A stretch of DNA of 39,514 nucleotides from assembly GCA_016935815.1 (NCBI GenBank), contig JAFGQH010000060.1:1-39514 (forward strand), read 5' to 3'. The notes beneath the pieces are model-generated. The model made no database searches. It was not told the DNA's origin and saw only the letters and a list, made by a program, of their open reading frames with translations. Of this stretch, positions 25,725 through 33,252 are shown in pieces. The stretch comes from Bacilli bacterium. Lineage in GTDB: Bacteria > Bacillota_I > Bacilli_A > Izemoplasmatales > Hujiaoplasmataceae. A program made the position numbers and the translations under genes. The stretch's first letter is position 1, and each line of letters opens with the position of its first letter.

Positions 25725-25910
25725 ATGGCTGAATCAAAGAAACGCAAAGTGAACAAACCAGTGCAACACGAGATCGATCGGGAACAATCAAGAGCATTTA
25801 ATCCGACAAAAAGCCGCGTTGGTAGAATCGTCATCGTGATTCTCGCAATCGGTATGGTAGGTGCTTTGTTTGTTGCGGCTATCGTCAATATGATTTCTGT
25901 ACTTGGCTAA
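25725..25910 (+). CDS. Small single-pass membrane protein
   Basis: A 61-residue protein: about 33 strongly basic, polar residues (MAESKKRKVNKPVQ onward, ending TKSRVGR), then one membrane helix at about 34-57 (IVIVILAIGMVGALFVAAIV) and a short tail. By the positive-inside rule the basic N-terminus is cytoplasmic. TTAGGAG nine bases upstream is a good ribosome binding site. It has its own apparent promoter and a strong terminator, so it is a monocistronic gene. Small proteins of this build (DUF4044-like) occur in Bacillota; I could not confirm the family. Confidence 0.78.
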   Translation: MAESKKRKVNKPVQHEIDREQSRAFNPTKSRVGRIVIVILAIGMVGALFVAAIVNMISVLG

Positions 25911-25923
25911 AGACTGACAATTG

Positions 25924-25957
25924 AAAAGATGATTTCAAACGAAATCATCTTTTTTTT
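25924..25957 (+). terminator. Bidirectional intrinsic terminator
   Basis: AAAAGATGATTTC / GAAATCATCTTTT, a perfect 13-pair stem with an AAAC loop and T run. On the minus strand it is preceded by the recN stop at 25963 and also ends in T residues, so it serves both converging genes. Confidence 0.92.
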
Positions 25958-25962
25958 ATGTT

Positions 25963-27642
25963 TTATTCCGATATCAACAATTCTTTCGCACTTTCCATAC
26001 TGGCTTGTGTCACTTTGTCAGCGGAAATCATCTTGGCGATTTCCTCGACTCTTTGATTGTAATCCAGATATCCGACCGATATCTTGGTATGATTCTTGAC
26101 GATTTCCTTGCGAACCGCGATATGATGGGTTCCTGTAGCGACAACTTGGGGAATATGTGTGATTGAAATCACCTGACTGATTTTGGAAATCTCTTGAATT
26201 TTCTTGGCGATCTGTTTGGCGATATAACCACTGATTCCGGTATCGATTTCATCAAAGATGATGGTTGAGATTTGATTGGACCTGACAAAAATCGATTTGA
26301 ACGCCAACATGACGCGACTCATCTCCCCACCGGATGCGGTTTTGGAGAGTTGTTTCAATGGTTCTCCTAAGTTTGTGGAGATGTAGAAATCAACTGCGTC
26401 GATTCCCGACTCGGTAAACCATTTGTTGTCGAATTCGTCTTTTGGCAAATCCTCCTCAAAACGGATTTCGAAATCAGCGTTCAAGATGACGAGATCGTTC
26501 AAAGTCTCTTTGATCTCTTTGGTGATTCTACCGGCGAGATCTTTGCGGAATTCACGGAGTTTCAGCGCTTCTTGCATCAGAAGATCAAACGCATCTTTTA
26601 CTTTGATCTGTTGATCGGTCAATATCGCATCGTAGTTGTCAGCTCGTTCGACTTGCGTTTCCAAGTACTTCTGATATTCCAGCAGTTCTTCGATCGATTG
26701 ATTGTATTTGTTGCGGATTTTCTCCAAAGTATGCAATCTTGTGTTCATCGCTTCGTAATCGGATTGGTTGTATTCCAAACGTTCCAGTTTGTCTTGGAGC
26801 GTGGAATGAATGTCATCCAATTCGTAATAGAGATCATTCATACGATTGCTGAGAGATTCGAACTCGCTTGAGGTATTGGAAATGCCGCTCAAATCTTGCT
26901 TTAATCGATACAACTGGTCCAAAATCATTCCTTCATCCATGGCAACGTTGAATTGTTCCAATACGGTATTGATCTTATCCAAATTCTCCATCAGATTGAC
27001 TTGTTCCATCAAACTGTCTTCTTCTCCAACTTGCAGATGCAAATCCTTCAATTCGTTCCATTGGAATTGGAAGAGATCGAGTTTCTTCAATGTCTCTTCC
27101 TTTTCTTTTTGAAGTTTATGATACTCTGTCAACTCTGATTGATAAGCATGTAGACTGTTTTGATAGTCCTTGACATAACTGCTTACCCGTTCTTTTCGAT
27201 AGTTGTCGATCAGACTGAGATAGTTCTCAGGGTTGATCAAACGATTGGTATCGAATTGAGAATGAATGTCTGCTAAATGCATAGCCAGTTCTCTCAAAAC
27301 TTTGATGGATGAGAGTTGATTGTTGATTCTGACGAGATTGCGATTGTCTTTGGATATTGTTCGCAAAATCTCAACGGTATCATCAAAATCGATTTCGTTG
27401 TCTCTTAAGACGTGTTTCATCTTCTCATTGTCCAATGTAAAAAGGCCGATCACGGTAGCCGTGTCGGCTTTCGAAGAAATCATCTCCTTGGATGCGCGTT
27501 CACCGAGTAGAAGGCTTAAAGCATCAACGATAATACTCTTACCAGCACCGGTTTCTCCGGTCAAGACGGTCATTCCTTCGTGAAAATCGAGATGTAATTC
27601 ATCAATAATTGCGTAATGTTCAATCTGCAGTTTTGTTAACAA
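25963..27642 (-). CDS. recN: DNA repair protein RecN, TTG start
   Basis: A 559-residue SMC-like ATPase for double-strand break repair. Walker A is GETGAGKS (29-36), long coiled-coil segments fill about 150-360, and the C-terminal head has TASGGEMSRVMLAF, the Walker B TIIFDEIDTGISG and SITHIPQVVA. The start is TTG at 27642, giving MLTKLQIEHYAI, which aligns with the RecN N-terminus; GGAG lies upstream at a proper distance and there is no ATG nearby. It is 15 bases after dxs and closes the nusB-xseA-xseB-dxs-recN operon, as recN does in many Bacillota. Confidence 0.96.
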   Translation of the reverse strand: MLTKLQIEHYAIIDELHLDFHEGMTVLTGETGAGKSIIVDALSLLLGERASKEMISSKADTATVIGLFTLDNEKMKHVLRDNEIDFDDTVEILRTISKDNRNLVRINNQLSSIKVLRELAMHLADIHSQFDTNRLINPENYLSLIDNYRKERVSSYVKDYQNSLHAYQSELTEYHKLQKEKEETLKKLDLFQFQWNELKDLHLQVGEEDSLMEQVNLMENLDKINTVLEQFNVAMDEGMILDQLYRLKQDLSGISNTSSEFESLSNRMNDLYYELDDIHSTLQDKLERLEYNQSDYEAMNTRLHTLEKIRNKYNQSIEELLEYQKYLETQVERADNYDAILTDQQIKVKDAFDLLMQEALKLREFRKDLAGRITKEIKETLNDLVILNADFEIRFEEDLPKDEFDNKWFTESGIDAVDFYISTNLGEPLKQLSKTASGGEMSRVMLAFKSIFVRSNQISTIIFDEIDTGISGYIAKQIAKKIQEISKISQVISITHIPQVVATGTHHIAVRKEIVKNHTKISVGYLDYNQRVEEIAKMISADKVTQASMESAKELLISE

Positions 27643-27657
27643 ACAAATCCCTCCAGG

Positions 27658-29493
27658 TCAGTTCATGCGTTTGATGATGGTTTCCGTATCAAGTCCGTAT
27701 TGCTTTTGAACTTCTTCCACTGATCCGTGTTCGATGAATTCATCCGGCAATCCGAAGATTTTAAGTTGTTGAATCGGCAAGTCGTTGGCTTGCGCATATT
27801 CGAAGATCGCAGATCCAAGACCACCGACAGAGGAAACATCTTCTAAAACGGTAGTCGGCAGTTCGGATGTAAGAATCTTCTTCACCATTTCATTGTCTAA
27901 TGGTTTGATGAATCTTGCATTGAACAAATTGATCGGTAGTTTATGCTTTGAAATATAGTCTCTCATCCGAATGAAATTATCACCGTAAGCGATGAGATTC
28001 TTTGTTCCACTGTTATCTATTTCGGTCCAAGTAGGGGATAATATCCTTTCAAAATCACTGACATCAACATCTTCACTGGAGCCTCGGGAATAGCGAATCG
28101 CAACGGAATGTTTCGCGGTATTAAAGGCATAATCGAGAAGCTGTTTTGCTTCCAACATCGTACTTGGTTGAACAATCTCAATATTTGGTATATGGCGTAA
28201 GTAGGCGATATCATAGATTCCCTGATGGGTGTCACCATCACCGCCGACAAGTCCGGCACGATCGATTCCGATTACAATCTTGACATCCTGTCTAGCCAAA
28301 TCGTGAGAGACTTGATCATACGCTCTTTGTAGGAACGAAGAATAGATCGGTACAAAGATCTGCAAGTCGTTCATTGCCAAAGCAGTCGAATAACAAATGG
28401 CAAACGATTCGCAGATTCCGACATCTATGATCTGATCGGGATGTCTTTGTTCAAACTCAACCAGACTTGATCCATAGATCATAGCGGGAATAATGATTCT
28501 GAATTTCTCGTTGGCAACCGCATAGGCTTCTATGAGTTCACTAAAAATAGTACTCCAAGTCTTTTGATTTTCTGGTAATTTGTTGAGTGAGTCTCCGGAT
28601 TTGATATCAAACGGTCCAGTGCCATGCCATTTGCCCAAGGTATCGGATTCTGCCGGAGGGTATCCTTTTCCTTTTTTGGTTACGATGTGAATCACCGTTG
28701 GAAGGTTCTTCTTTTTAGCGATATTCAAGAACTTATCCAAAGTTTTGATATCGTGTCCGTCAATCGGACCATAATAGGAAAAACCGAATTGATCAAACAT
28801 CGATAGATTGTTCGCAAATCCTCGAATACTATTGGAAATACGAACTTTCATATTATAGATGAACTTTGGAAAACGCGTCTTGGAATTGACCGCTGCCAAA
28901 TACATCTTGGAGGATCTTAATTTATTGAGAAGTTTGGACATCCGTCCAACATTCTTTGAGATACTCATCTCATTGTCATTCAAAATTATGATCGGTGCGA
29001 GTCCAGTGCAATGTCCCAGATAGTTCAAGGCTTCAAAAGACAACCCGGAATTCAAAGAGCCGTCTCCGACAATCGCGATATTGCGGTTTGTCTCATGATT
29101 GATTTGTTTTGCGCTCTCAAATCCCGCCAAAGCAGCGATCGCTGTAGAAGAGTGACCTGCTTCCCACGGATCGTGTGGGGATTCGGAACGCTTCTGGTAA
29201 CCTGACAAACCTTTGAACTGACGTAAGGTGTCGAAATCTTTCGCTCTTCCCGTCAGTATTTTATGCACATAGCTTTGATGTCCAACATCAAAGATAAAAC
29301 GATCCTCTGGAGAATTGAAGGCGCGATGCAGCGCGATGGTCAGTTCGACGATTCCCAGATTCGAACTCAAATGGCCACCGGTTTTCGATATTTTTTCAAT
29401 CAAAAAAGAACGAATTTCAGTAGCCAATTCGTCGCATTCTTGAATACTTAATTCTTTTAAGAACTTCGGGTCTTTTATATCCAGTAGATTCAT
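27658..29493 (-). CDS. dxs: 1-deoxy-D-xylulose-5-phosphate synthase
   Basis: A 611-residue thiamine-diphosphate enzyme that starts the MEP pathway from pyruvate and glyceraldehyde-3-phosphate. Seen: HLSSNLGIVELTIALH, FDVGHQSYVHKILTGR, the thiamine-binding GDGSLNSGLSFEALN...NDNEMS, the linker KGKGYPPAE, catalytic Glu in GICESFAI and DRAGLVGGDGDTHQG. The second GDG loop (SLNSG) differs from the common ALTGG form but is conserved in shape. It is 13 bases after xseB with GGGGGA before the ATG. Along with ispH it supplies undecaprenyl or related lipids. Confidence 0.96.
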   Translation of the reverse strand: MNLLDIKDPKFLKELSIQECDELATEIRSFLIEKISKTGGHLSSNLGIVELTIALHRAFNSPEDRFIFDVGHQSYVHKILTGRAKDFDTLRQFKGLSGYQKRSESPHDPWEAGHSSTAIAALAGFESAKQINHETNRNIAIVGDGSLNSGLSFEALNYLGHCTGLAPIIILNDNEMSISKNVGRMSKLLNKLRSSKMYLAAVNSKTRFPKFIYNMKVRISNSIRGFANNLSMFDQFGFSYYGPIDGHDIKTLDKFLNIAKKKNLPTVIHIVTKKGKGYPPAESDTLGKWHGTGPFDIKSGDSLNKLPENQKTWSTIFSELIEAYAVANEKFRIIIPAMIYGSSLVEFEQRHPDQIIDVGICESFAICYSTALAMNDLQIFVPIYSSFLQRAYDQVSHDLARQDVKIVIGIDRAGLVGGDGDTHQGIYDIAYLRHIPNIEIVQPSTMLEAKQLLDYAFNTAKHSVAIRYSRGSSEDVDVSDFERILSPTWTEIDNSGTKNLIAYGDNFIRMRDYISKHKLPINLFNARFIKPLDNEMVKKILTSELPTTVLEDVSSVGGLGSAIFEYAQANDLPIQQLKIFGLPDEFIEHGSVEEVQKQYGLDTETIIKRMN

Positions 29494-29506
29494 TCTTTCC
29501 CCCGAT

Positions 29507-29716
29507 TTACTTGTTGAAGTCTTCCAAACCGTCTTCGGTTCTCAACTCCAAAATGGTTTTCTCTGCTTGTTCCAACTCCAAATGGCATTCCTTCGCCAAA
29601 GCGATACCTTCTTGGTATAATTTGACAGAAGCATCTAGAGAATTGTCTCCAGATTCCAATTGTTTGATCAGTTGTTCCAATTTCTCCATTTTTTGTTCAA
29701 AAGTCAGTTCGCTCAT
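29507..29716 (-). CDS. xseB: Exodeoxyribonuclease VII small subunit
   Basis: A 69-residue helical protein starting MSELTFEQKMEKLEQLIKQL and containing SGDNSLDASVKLYQEGIALA, the full signature of XseB. It binds the large subunit to form exonuclease VII, which degrades single-stranded DNA. The ATG overlaps the xseA stop codon (ATGA), so subunits are co-translated. Typical length is 60-80 residues. Confidence 0.96.
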   Translation of the reverse strand: MSELTFEQKMEKLEQLIKQLESGDNSLDASVKLYQEGIALAKECHLELEQAEKTILELRTEDGLEDFNK

Positions 29717-30990
29717 TGTTTCTTCACTTTCCGGATGATACTACAATCGAGTTCTCCGTCATGAAATTGAACCGTTAATGATTGGGTTTCGTCCACTTCT
29801 TTGACGGATTTACGTATCGTATCCTGTTGTTTTACGATGGTGAATCCTTTTTGCATGATGTTCAAAGGATTGACAAGGTCGAGTTTTTGGGTTGTGACCA
29901 AAAATCGACTTTGTTTTTCTTTCAATATGGATTTCTCGATTTGATTGATTCGCATTCGATATTGAAGAATGGATTCTTTCAAATGTTCAATTCGTTTCTG
30001 CGGTTTATAGGCATTCAGTTTATCTTCCAAATAGAGCAATGCCAGATGTTTGGACTCCGTAATTTTCTCTGGTCTTTGGAACGTAACATTCGAAACCACC
30101 TGTAAATAATGTTTTATGGATCGTTCGTTTGCTTGTTTCAAGGATACGGATATTCTCGTCATGGCATTCTTCAGATATTTGATAATATCGGTTTTTGATG
30201 GGACTGCCAGTTCGGCAGCGTGACTTGGCGTGGATGCTCTGACATCGGCGACAAAATCGGCGATGGTGAAATCCGTTTCATGTCCGACAGCCGAAATCAA
30301 AGGAATTTTGGATGCATAGATGGCTCTGGCGACGATTTCTTCGTTGAATCCCCATAGGTCTTCAATCGAACCACCACCGCGGCCGACAATCAAAACATCA
30401 GCGTATCCGTCTTGATTTGCTTGATTGATTTGTTTCGAGATGGATACCTTGGCATCTGTACCTTGTACCAAGGCGGGATAAACGATGATTTTTGCCAAAG
30501 GATAACGAATCGAAACGACGTTGATAATATCCCTTACCGCAGCTCCGGTTGGACTTGTAATGACGCCAACCACTTTTGGATACTGTGGTAATTTGACTTT
30601 ATGTGATTCCTCAAACAATCCCTGTTTTTGCAGATCTTGTTTCAATTGTTCATAGGCGAGATACAAATCTCCGATGCCGTCGAGATCAAGTTTATTGATA
30701 TAGACCTGATAGGTTCCGTAAGGCTCATACACTGAGATATGACCTTCGACAATCACTTTATCTCCGTCTTTTGGTTCAAAATGGAGTGATCTGGTGTTGC
30801 CTTGGAACATCACCGCGCTGATTTGGGAGGTATCGTCTTTGAGAGTGAGGTATAGATGGCCTCTGGAATGGCGTTTGAAATTCGATATTTCTGCCTTCAA
30901 GAGAATGGTTTGCAGGTTTTCATCGTGATCGAACTTGTATTTCAAGTAGCGATTCAATGCCGTGACAGTCAAATACTTGCGTTCTGCCAT
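29713..30990 (-). CDS. xseA: Exodeoxyribonuclease VII large subunit
   Basis: A 425-residue subunit with an N-terminal OB-fold for single-stranded DNA (residues about 5-110; LLKAEISNFKRHSRGHLYLTLKD), then the nuclease domain with VGVITSPTGAAVRDI, GRGGGSIEDLWGFNEE and ISAVGHETDFTIADFVADVRASTPSHAAEL, all diagnostic. A helical C-terminal region follows. Its ATG shares a base with the nusB stop (TAATG) and its stop overlaps xseB, so nusB, xseA and xseB are coupled. Confidence 0.97.
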   Translation of the reverse strand: MAERKYLTVTALNRYLKYKFDHDENLQTILLKAEISNFKRHSRGHLYLTLKDDTSQISAVMFQGNTRSLHFEPKDGDKVIVEGHISVYEPYGTYQVYINKLDLDGIGDLYLAYEQLKQDLQKQGLFEESHKVKLPQYPKVVGVITSPTGAAVRDIINVVSIRYPLAKIIVYPALVQGTDAKVSISKQINQANQDGYADVLIVGRGGGSIEDLWGFNEEIVARAIYASKIPLISAVGHETDFTIADFVADVRASTPSHAAELAVPSKTDIIKYLKNAMTRISVSLKQANERSIKHYLQVVSNVTFQRPEKITESKHLALLYLEDKLNAYKPQKRIEHLKESILQYRMRINQIEKSILKEKQSRFLVTTQKLDLVNPLNIMQKGFTIVKQQDTIRKSVKEVDETQSLTVQFHDGELDCSIIRKVKKQ

Positions 30991-31361
30991 TACTTCTCCA
31001 GGCTTTTACGGATGTTGTCCAATAAACGATTGTTAAAGCGTTTCGCTGAATCATCATCCAGATTGGAGAATCTCTTGGTCAGATTGATCGCTTCGTTGAT
31101 GCTGATCTCTTTCGGCAGATCCGTAAACAACATTTCATAGACGGAATTGCGAACAATCGCCAAATCGACGAAGTTTAAGCGATCGATGGTATAGCCGACC
31201 AGATTGGTTTCAATGATCGTATCGATCTGTTCAAGATGTTCTTTGATTGTTTTGTATTGCTCCAAGACCTCCGGTGCGTAATCTTCTTCTAGAAAATCAC
31301 CACCGACAGAATCAATGTAGAGTAACTTCACGACCAACTCACGGAATTGGATTCGATTCAT
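30990..31361 (-). CDS. nusB: Transcription antitermination factor NusB
   Basis: A 123-residue all-helical RNA-binding protein of the rRNA antitermination complex. The motifs RIQFRELVVKLLY, LNFVDLAIVRNSVYEML and ISINEAINLTKRFSNLDD, FNNRLLDNI match the family. ATG 31361 is six bases after AGGTG; the GTG at 31370 would overlap that site. It is the first gene of the nusB-xseA-xseB-dxs-recN operon, behind an extended -10 promoter. Confidence 0.93.
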   Translation of the reverse strand: MNRIQFRELVVKLLYIDSVGGDFLEEDYAPEVLEQYKTIKEHLEQIDTIIETNLVGYTIDRLNFVDLAIVRNSVYEMLFTDLPKEISINEAINLTKRFSNLDDDSAKRFNNRLLDNIRKSLEK

Positions 31362-31389
31362 AGGGTTCACCTGTCTCTCAATACCTAAT

Positions 31390-31400
31390 ATTTTATCATA
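31390..31400 (-). promoter_or_regulatory. Putative extended -10 promoter of the nusB operon
   Basis: Minus strand TATGATAAAAT with TAAAAT at 31390-31395; no clear -35. The identical 11-mer is found before nadD and rdgB. Confidence 0.5.
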
Positions 31401-31467
31401 TTAGCCCCGATAATGAAAGTATTTTAGAAGTGCGAAACCATTCGTTTTCCAAAACCCTATTTGGGAT

Positions 31468-31500
31468 AAAAAAAACGCACAAGTCCGTTTGACTCGTGCG
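31468..31500 (-). terminator. Intrinsic terminator of the GH13 gene
   Basis: CGCACGAGTC / GACTTGTGCG (one G-U pair) with a five-base loop and a run of eight T on the minus strand, six bases after the stop codon. Confidence 0.92.
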
Positions 31501-31506
31501 TCAGGT

Positions 31507-33198
31507 TTATTTGTTTTTCCGATAGACAAAGGCTTGATACGGGCCCAATACAAATTGAGGATTCAACGGCCTTTCTTCGGTATTGCTATAGAATGGTTCA
31601 AAGTCTTCCAGGTTCTCTTGTTCCAAGTGAACCGTGACTTCATACTCTTTGAAGTTGCAAAGCACGAGATAGTCTTTTGTTTGTCCGATATTGATATAGG
31701 AATAATGCTCTTGATTGTCCAAATCGATGAAGCGGATCTGGCCTTCCACAATGTTCTCTGGTTCTTCTTTTCGAAGGCCCAAAATCATTTTGTAGGTTGC
31801 CAAAATGGAATTCGGATTTTCCGTATCATCTTGGACATTGATCTCTTCATAATTATAGTTGACATCCATCCAAGGTTTGGCATTGGAAAATCCGGAATAA
31901 AGACCTGGCGTCCACTGCATCGGACTTCTTGCGTTGTCTCTGGAACGATCTCTTAGACATTGCAAAGCGTCTTCCACGCTTGCACCCCTGTCAAGAAAAT
32001 TCTGATATTCTGTAAAGACTTCCACATCTCTAAAACAAGAAATATCATTGTACAAGACATTCGTCATACCGATTTCCTCGCCTTGATATGTAATCGAAGT
32101 TCCGGGCATGAAATAAAGAGCTACTGCGAGCATTTTCGCTGATTCCACCCGATACTCTTTATCATTCCCATAATGGCTGACGATTCTCGGTTGATCATGA
32201 TTATGCCAATAAATCAAATTCCACCCTTTTCCATCCAGTATTTCATACCAGTGGTTGAAGGATGTTTTGATATCGCTAACCCTGAGTGCGCCATGACCCC
32301 ATTTTCCTTTGAAGTAAGGACTGGAATCATCTGTGTCTGCCCAGGTATGACCAAAATGAATCAAAAGATTGAACTCATTGGAACCATAACCGACATATTT
32401 CAAGGCTGCTTCTTTGGTTGCACCACCAGATTCCCCGATGGCTAACAAGTCATTTGGAACGAAGTATTCTTTTCCAAGTTCTTTTAGATATTCATGATGC
32501 TTGGGTTGATCTGAGAAATTCTCATATCCAGGATACCCATCTGGAAAATCCCAATTCTTTTCCAAGTGATTGGATGCGTCGATCCGGAATCCATCCACAC
32601 CTTTGTCAATCCAGAATTGCACGATGCGTTTCATTTCGTTTCGGACTTCAACATTTCGCCAGTTCAAATCAGGCATTTTCTTAGAAAAAATATGAAGATA
32701 ATAAGCATCGACAGCCTCGACATAATCCCAGGTCGGTCCACCAAACCAAGATAACCATCTGGTTGGTCTCATCCGCTTTCCGGATTCATCGTATTTCGGA
32801 GGTTTCCAGATATAATAGTCATGGTATTTCTCATATTCCGGATGGCTTGGATCGCAAGCAATTTGGAACCACTCGTGTTCATCTGAAGTATGGTTCAACA
32901 CCAAATCAGTGATGACACGCAGTCCTTTTTGATGTGCTGCATCGACAAAAATCTGAAAATCATCCAAAGTACCGAAGTCCGGATTGACTTTCAGATAGTC
33001 ACTGACATCATACCCATTGTCATCCATTGGGGAGGCGTAATGAGGGGAGACCCAAATCGTACCGATACCCAAATTCTTGATATAATCCAGTTTTTGCGTC
33101 AAACCGACGAAATCACCGATTCCGTCGTTGTTTCCATCGAAGAAACTCTTCAATGTGATTTGATAGATGGCTGTTGTTTTCCACCATTTTTTAGTCAT
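31507..33198 (-). CDS. GH13 alpha-glucosidase (oligo-1,6-glucosidase / trehalose-6-phosphate hydrolase group)
   Basis: A 563-residue cytosolic glycoside hydrolase. The calcium-type loop DGNNDGIGDF (21-30) and region I DLVLNHTS (98-105) are present. The catalytic nucleophile is Asp207 (DGFRIDAS), the acid is Glu256 (AIGESGG) and the stabiliser is Asp335 (WHNHDQPR). It acts on short alpha-glucosides such as isomaltose, sucrose or trehalose-6-phosphate; the subgroup motif after Glu256 (SGGAT rather than MPGVT) does not settle which. No sugar transporter or regulator gene is adjacent. It is monocistronic with its own promoter and terminator. Confidence 0.9.
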   Translation of the reverse strand: MTKKWWKTTAIYQITLKSFFDGNNDGIGDFVGLTQKLDYIKNLGIGTIWVSPHYASPMDDNGYDVSDYLKVNPDFGTLDDFQIFVDAAHQKGLRVITDLVLNHTSDEHEWFQIACDPSHPEYEKYHDYYIWKPPKYDESGKRMRPTRWLSWFGGPTWDYVEAVDAYYLHIFSKKMPDLNWRNVEVRNEMKRIVQFWIDKGVDGFRIDASNHLEKNWDFPDGYPGYENFSDQPKHHEYLKELGKEYFVPNDLLAIGESGGATKEAALKYVGYGSNEFNLLIHFGHTWADTDDSSPYFKGKWGHGALRVSDIKTSFNHWYEILDGKGWNLIYWHNHDQPRIVSHYGNDKEYRVESAKMLAVALYFMPGTSITYQGEEIGMTNVLYNDISCFRDVEVFTEYQNFLDRGASVEDALQCLRDRSRDNARSPMQWTPGLYSGFSNAKPWMDVNYNYEEINVQDDTENPNSILATYKMILGLRKEEPENIVEGQIRFIDLDNQEHYSYINIGQTKDYLVLCNFKEYEVTVHLEQENLEDFEPFYSNTEERPLNPQFVLGPYQAFVYRKNK

Positions 33199-33229
33199 AT
33201 AACTTATCTCCTATAATAGATACATTCCT

Positions 33230-33238
33230 ATTATAGCA
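33230..33238 (-). promoter_or_regulatory. Extended -10 promoter of the GH13 gene
   Basis: Minus strand TGCTATAAT: a perfect -10 (33230-33235) with the TG-n extension and no recognisable -35. A leader of about 25 bases with AGGAGAT follows. Confidence 0.55.
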
Positions 33239-33252
33239 TAGGGTTTTTAGGG

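Noticed and set aside
33199-33252. Terminator after the 938-residue gene
   Set aside because: ATAGCCCTAAAAACCCTAT only pairs over four bases and lacks a T run.
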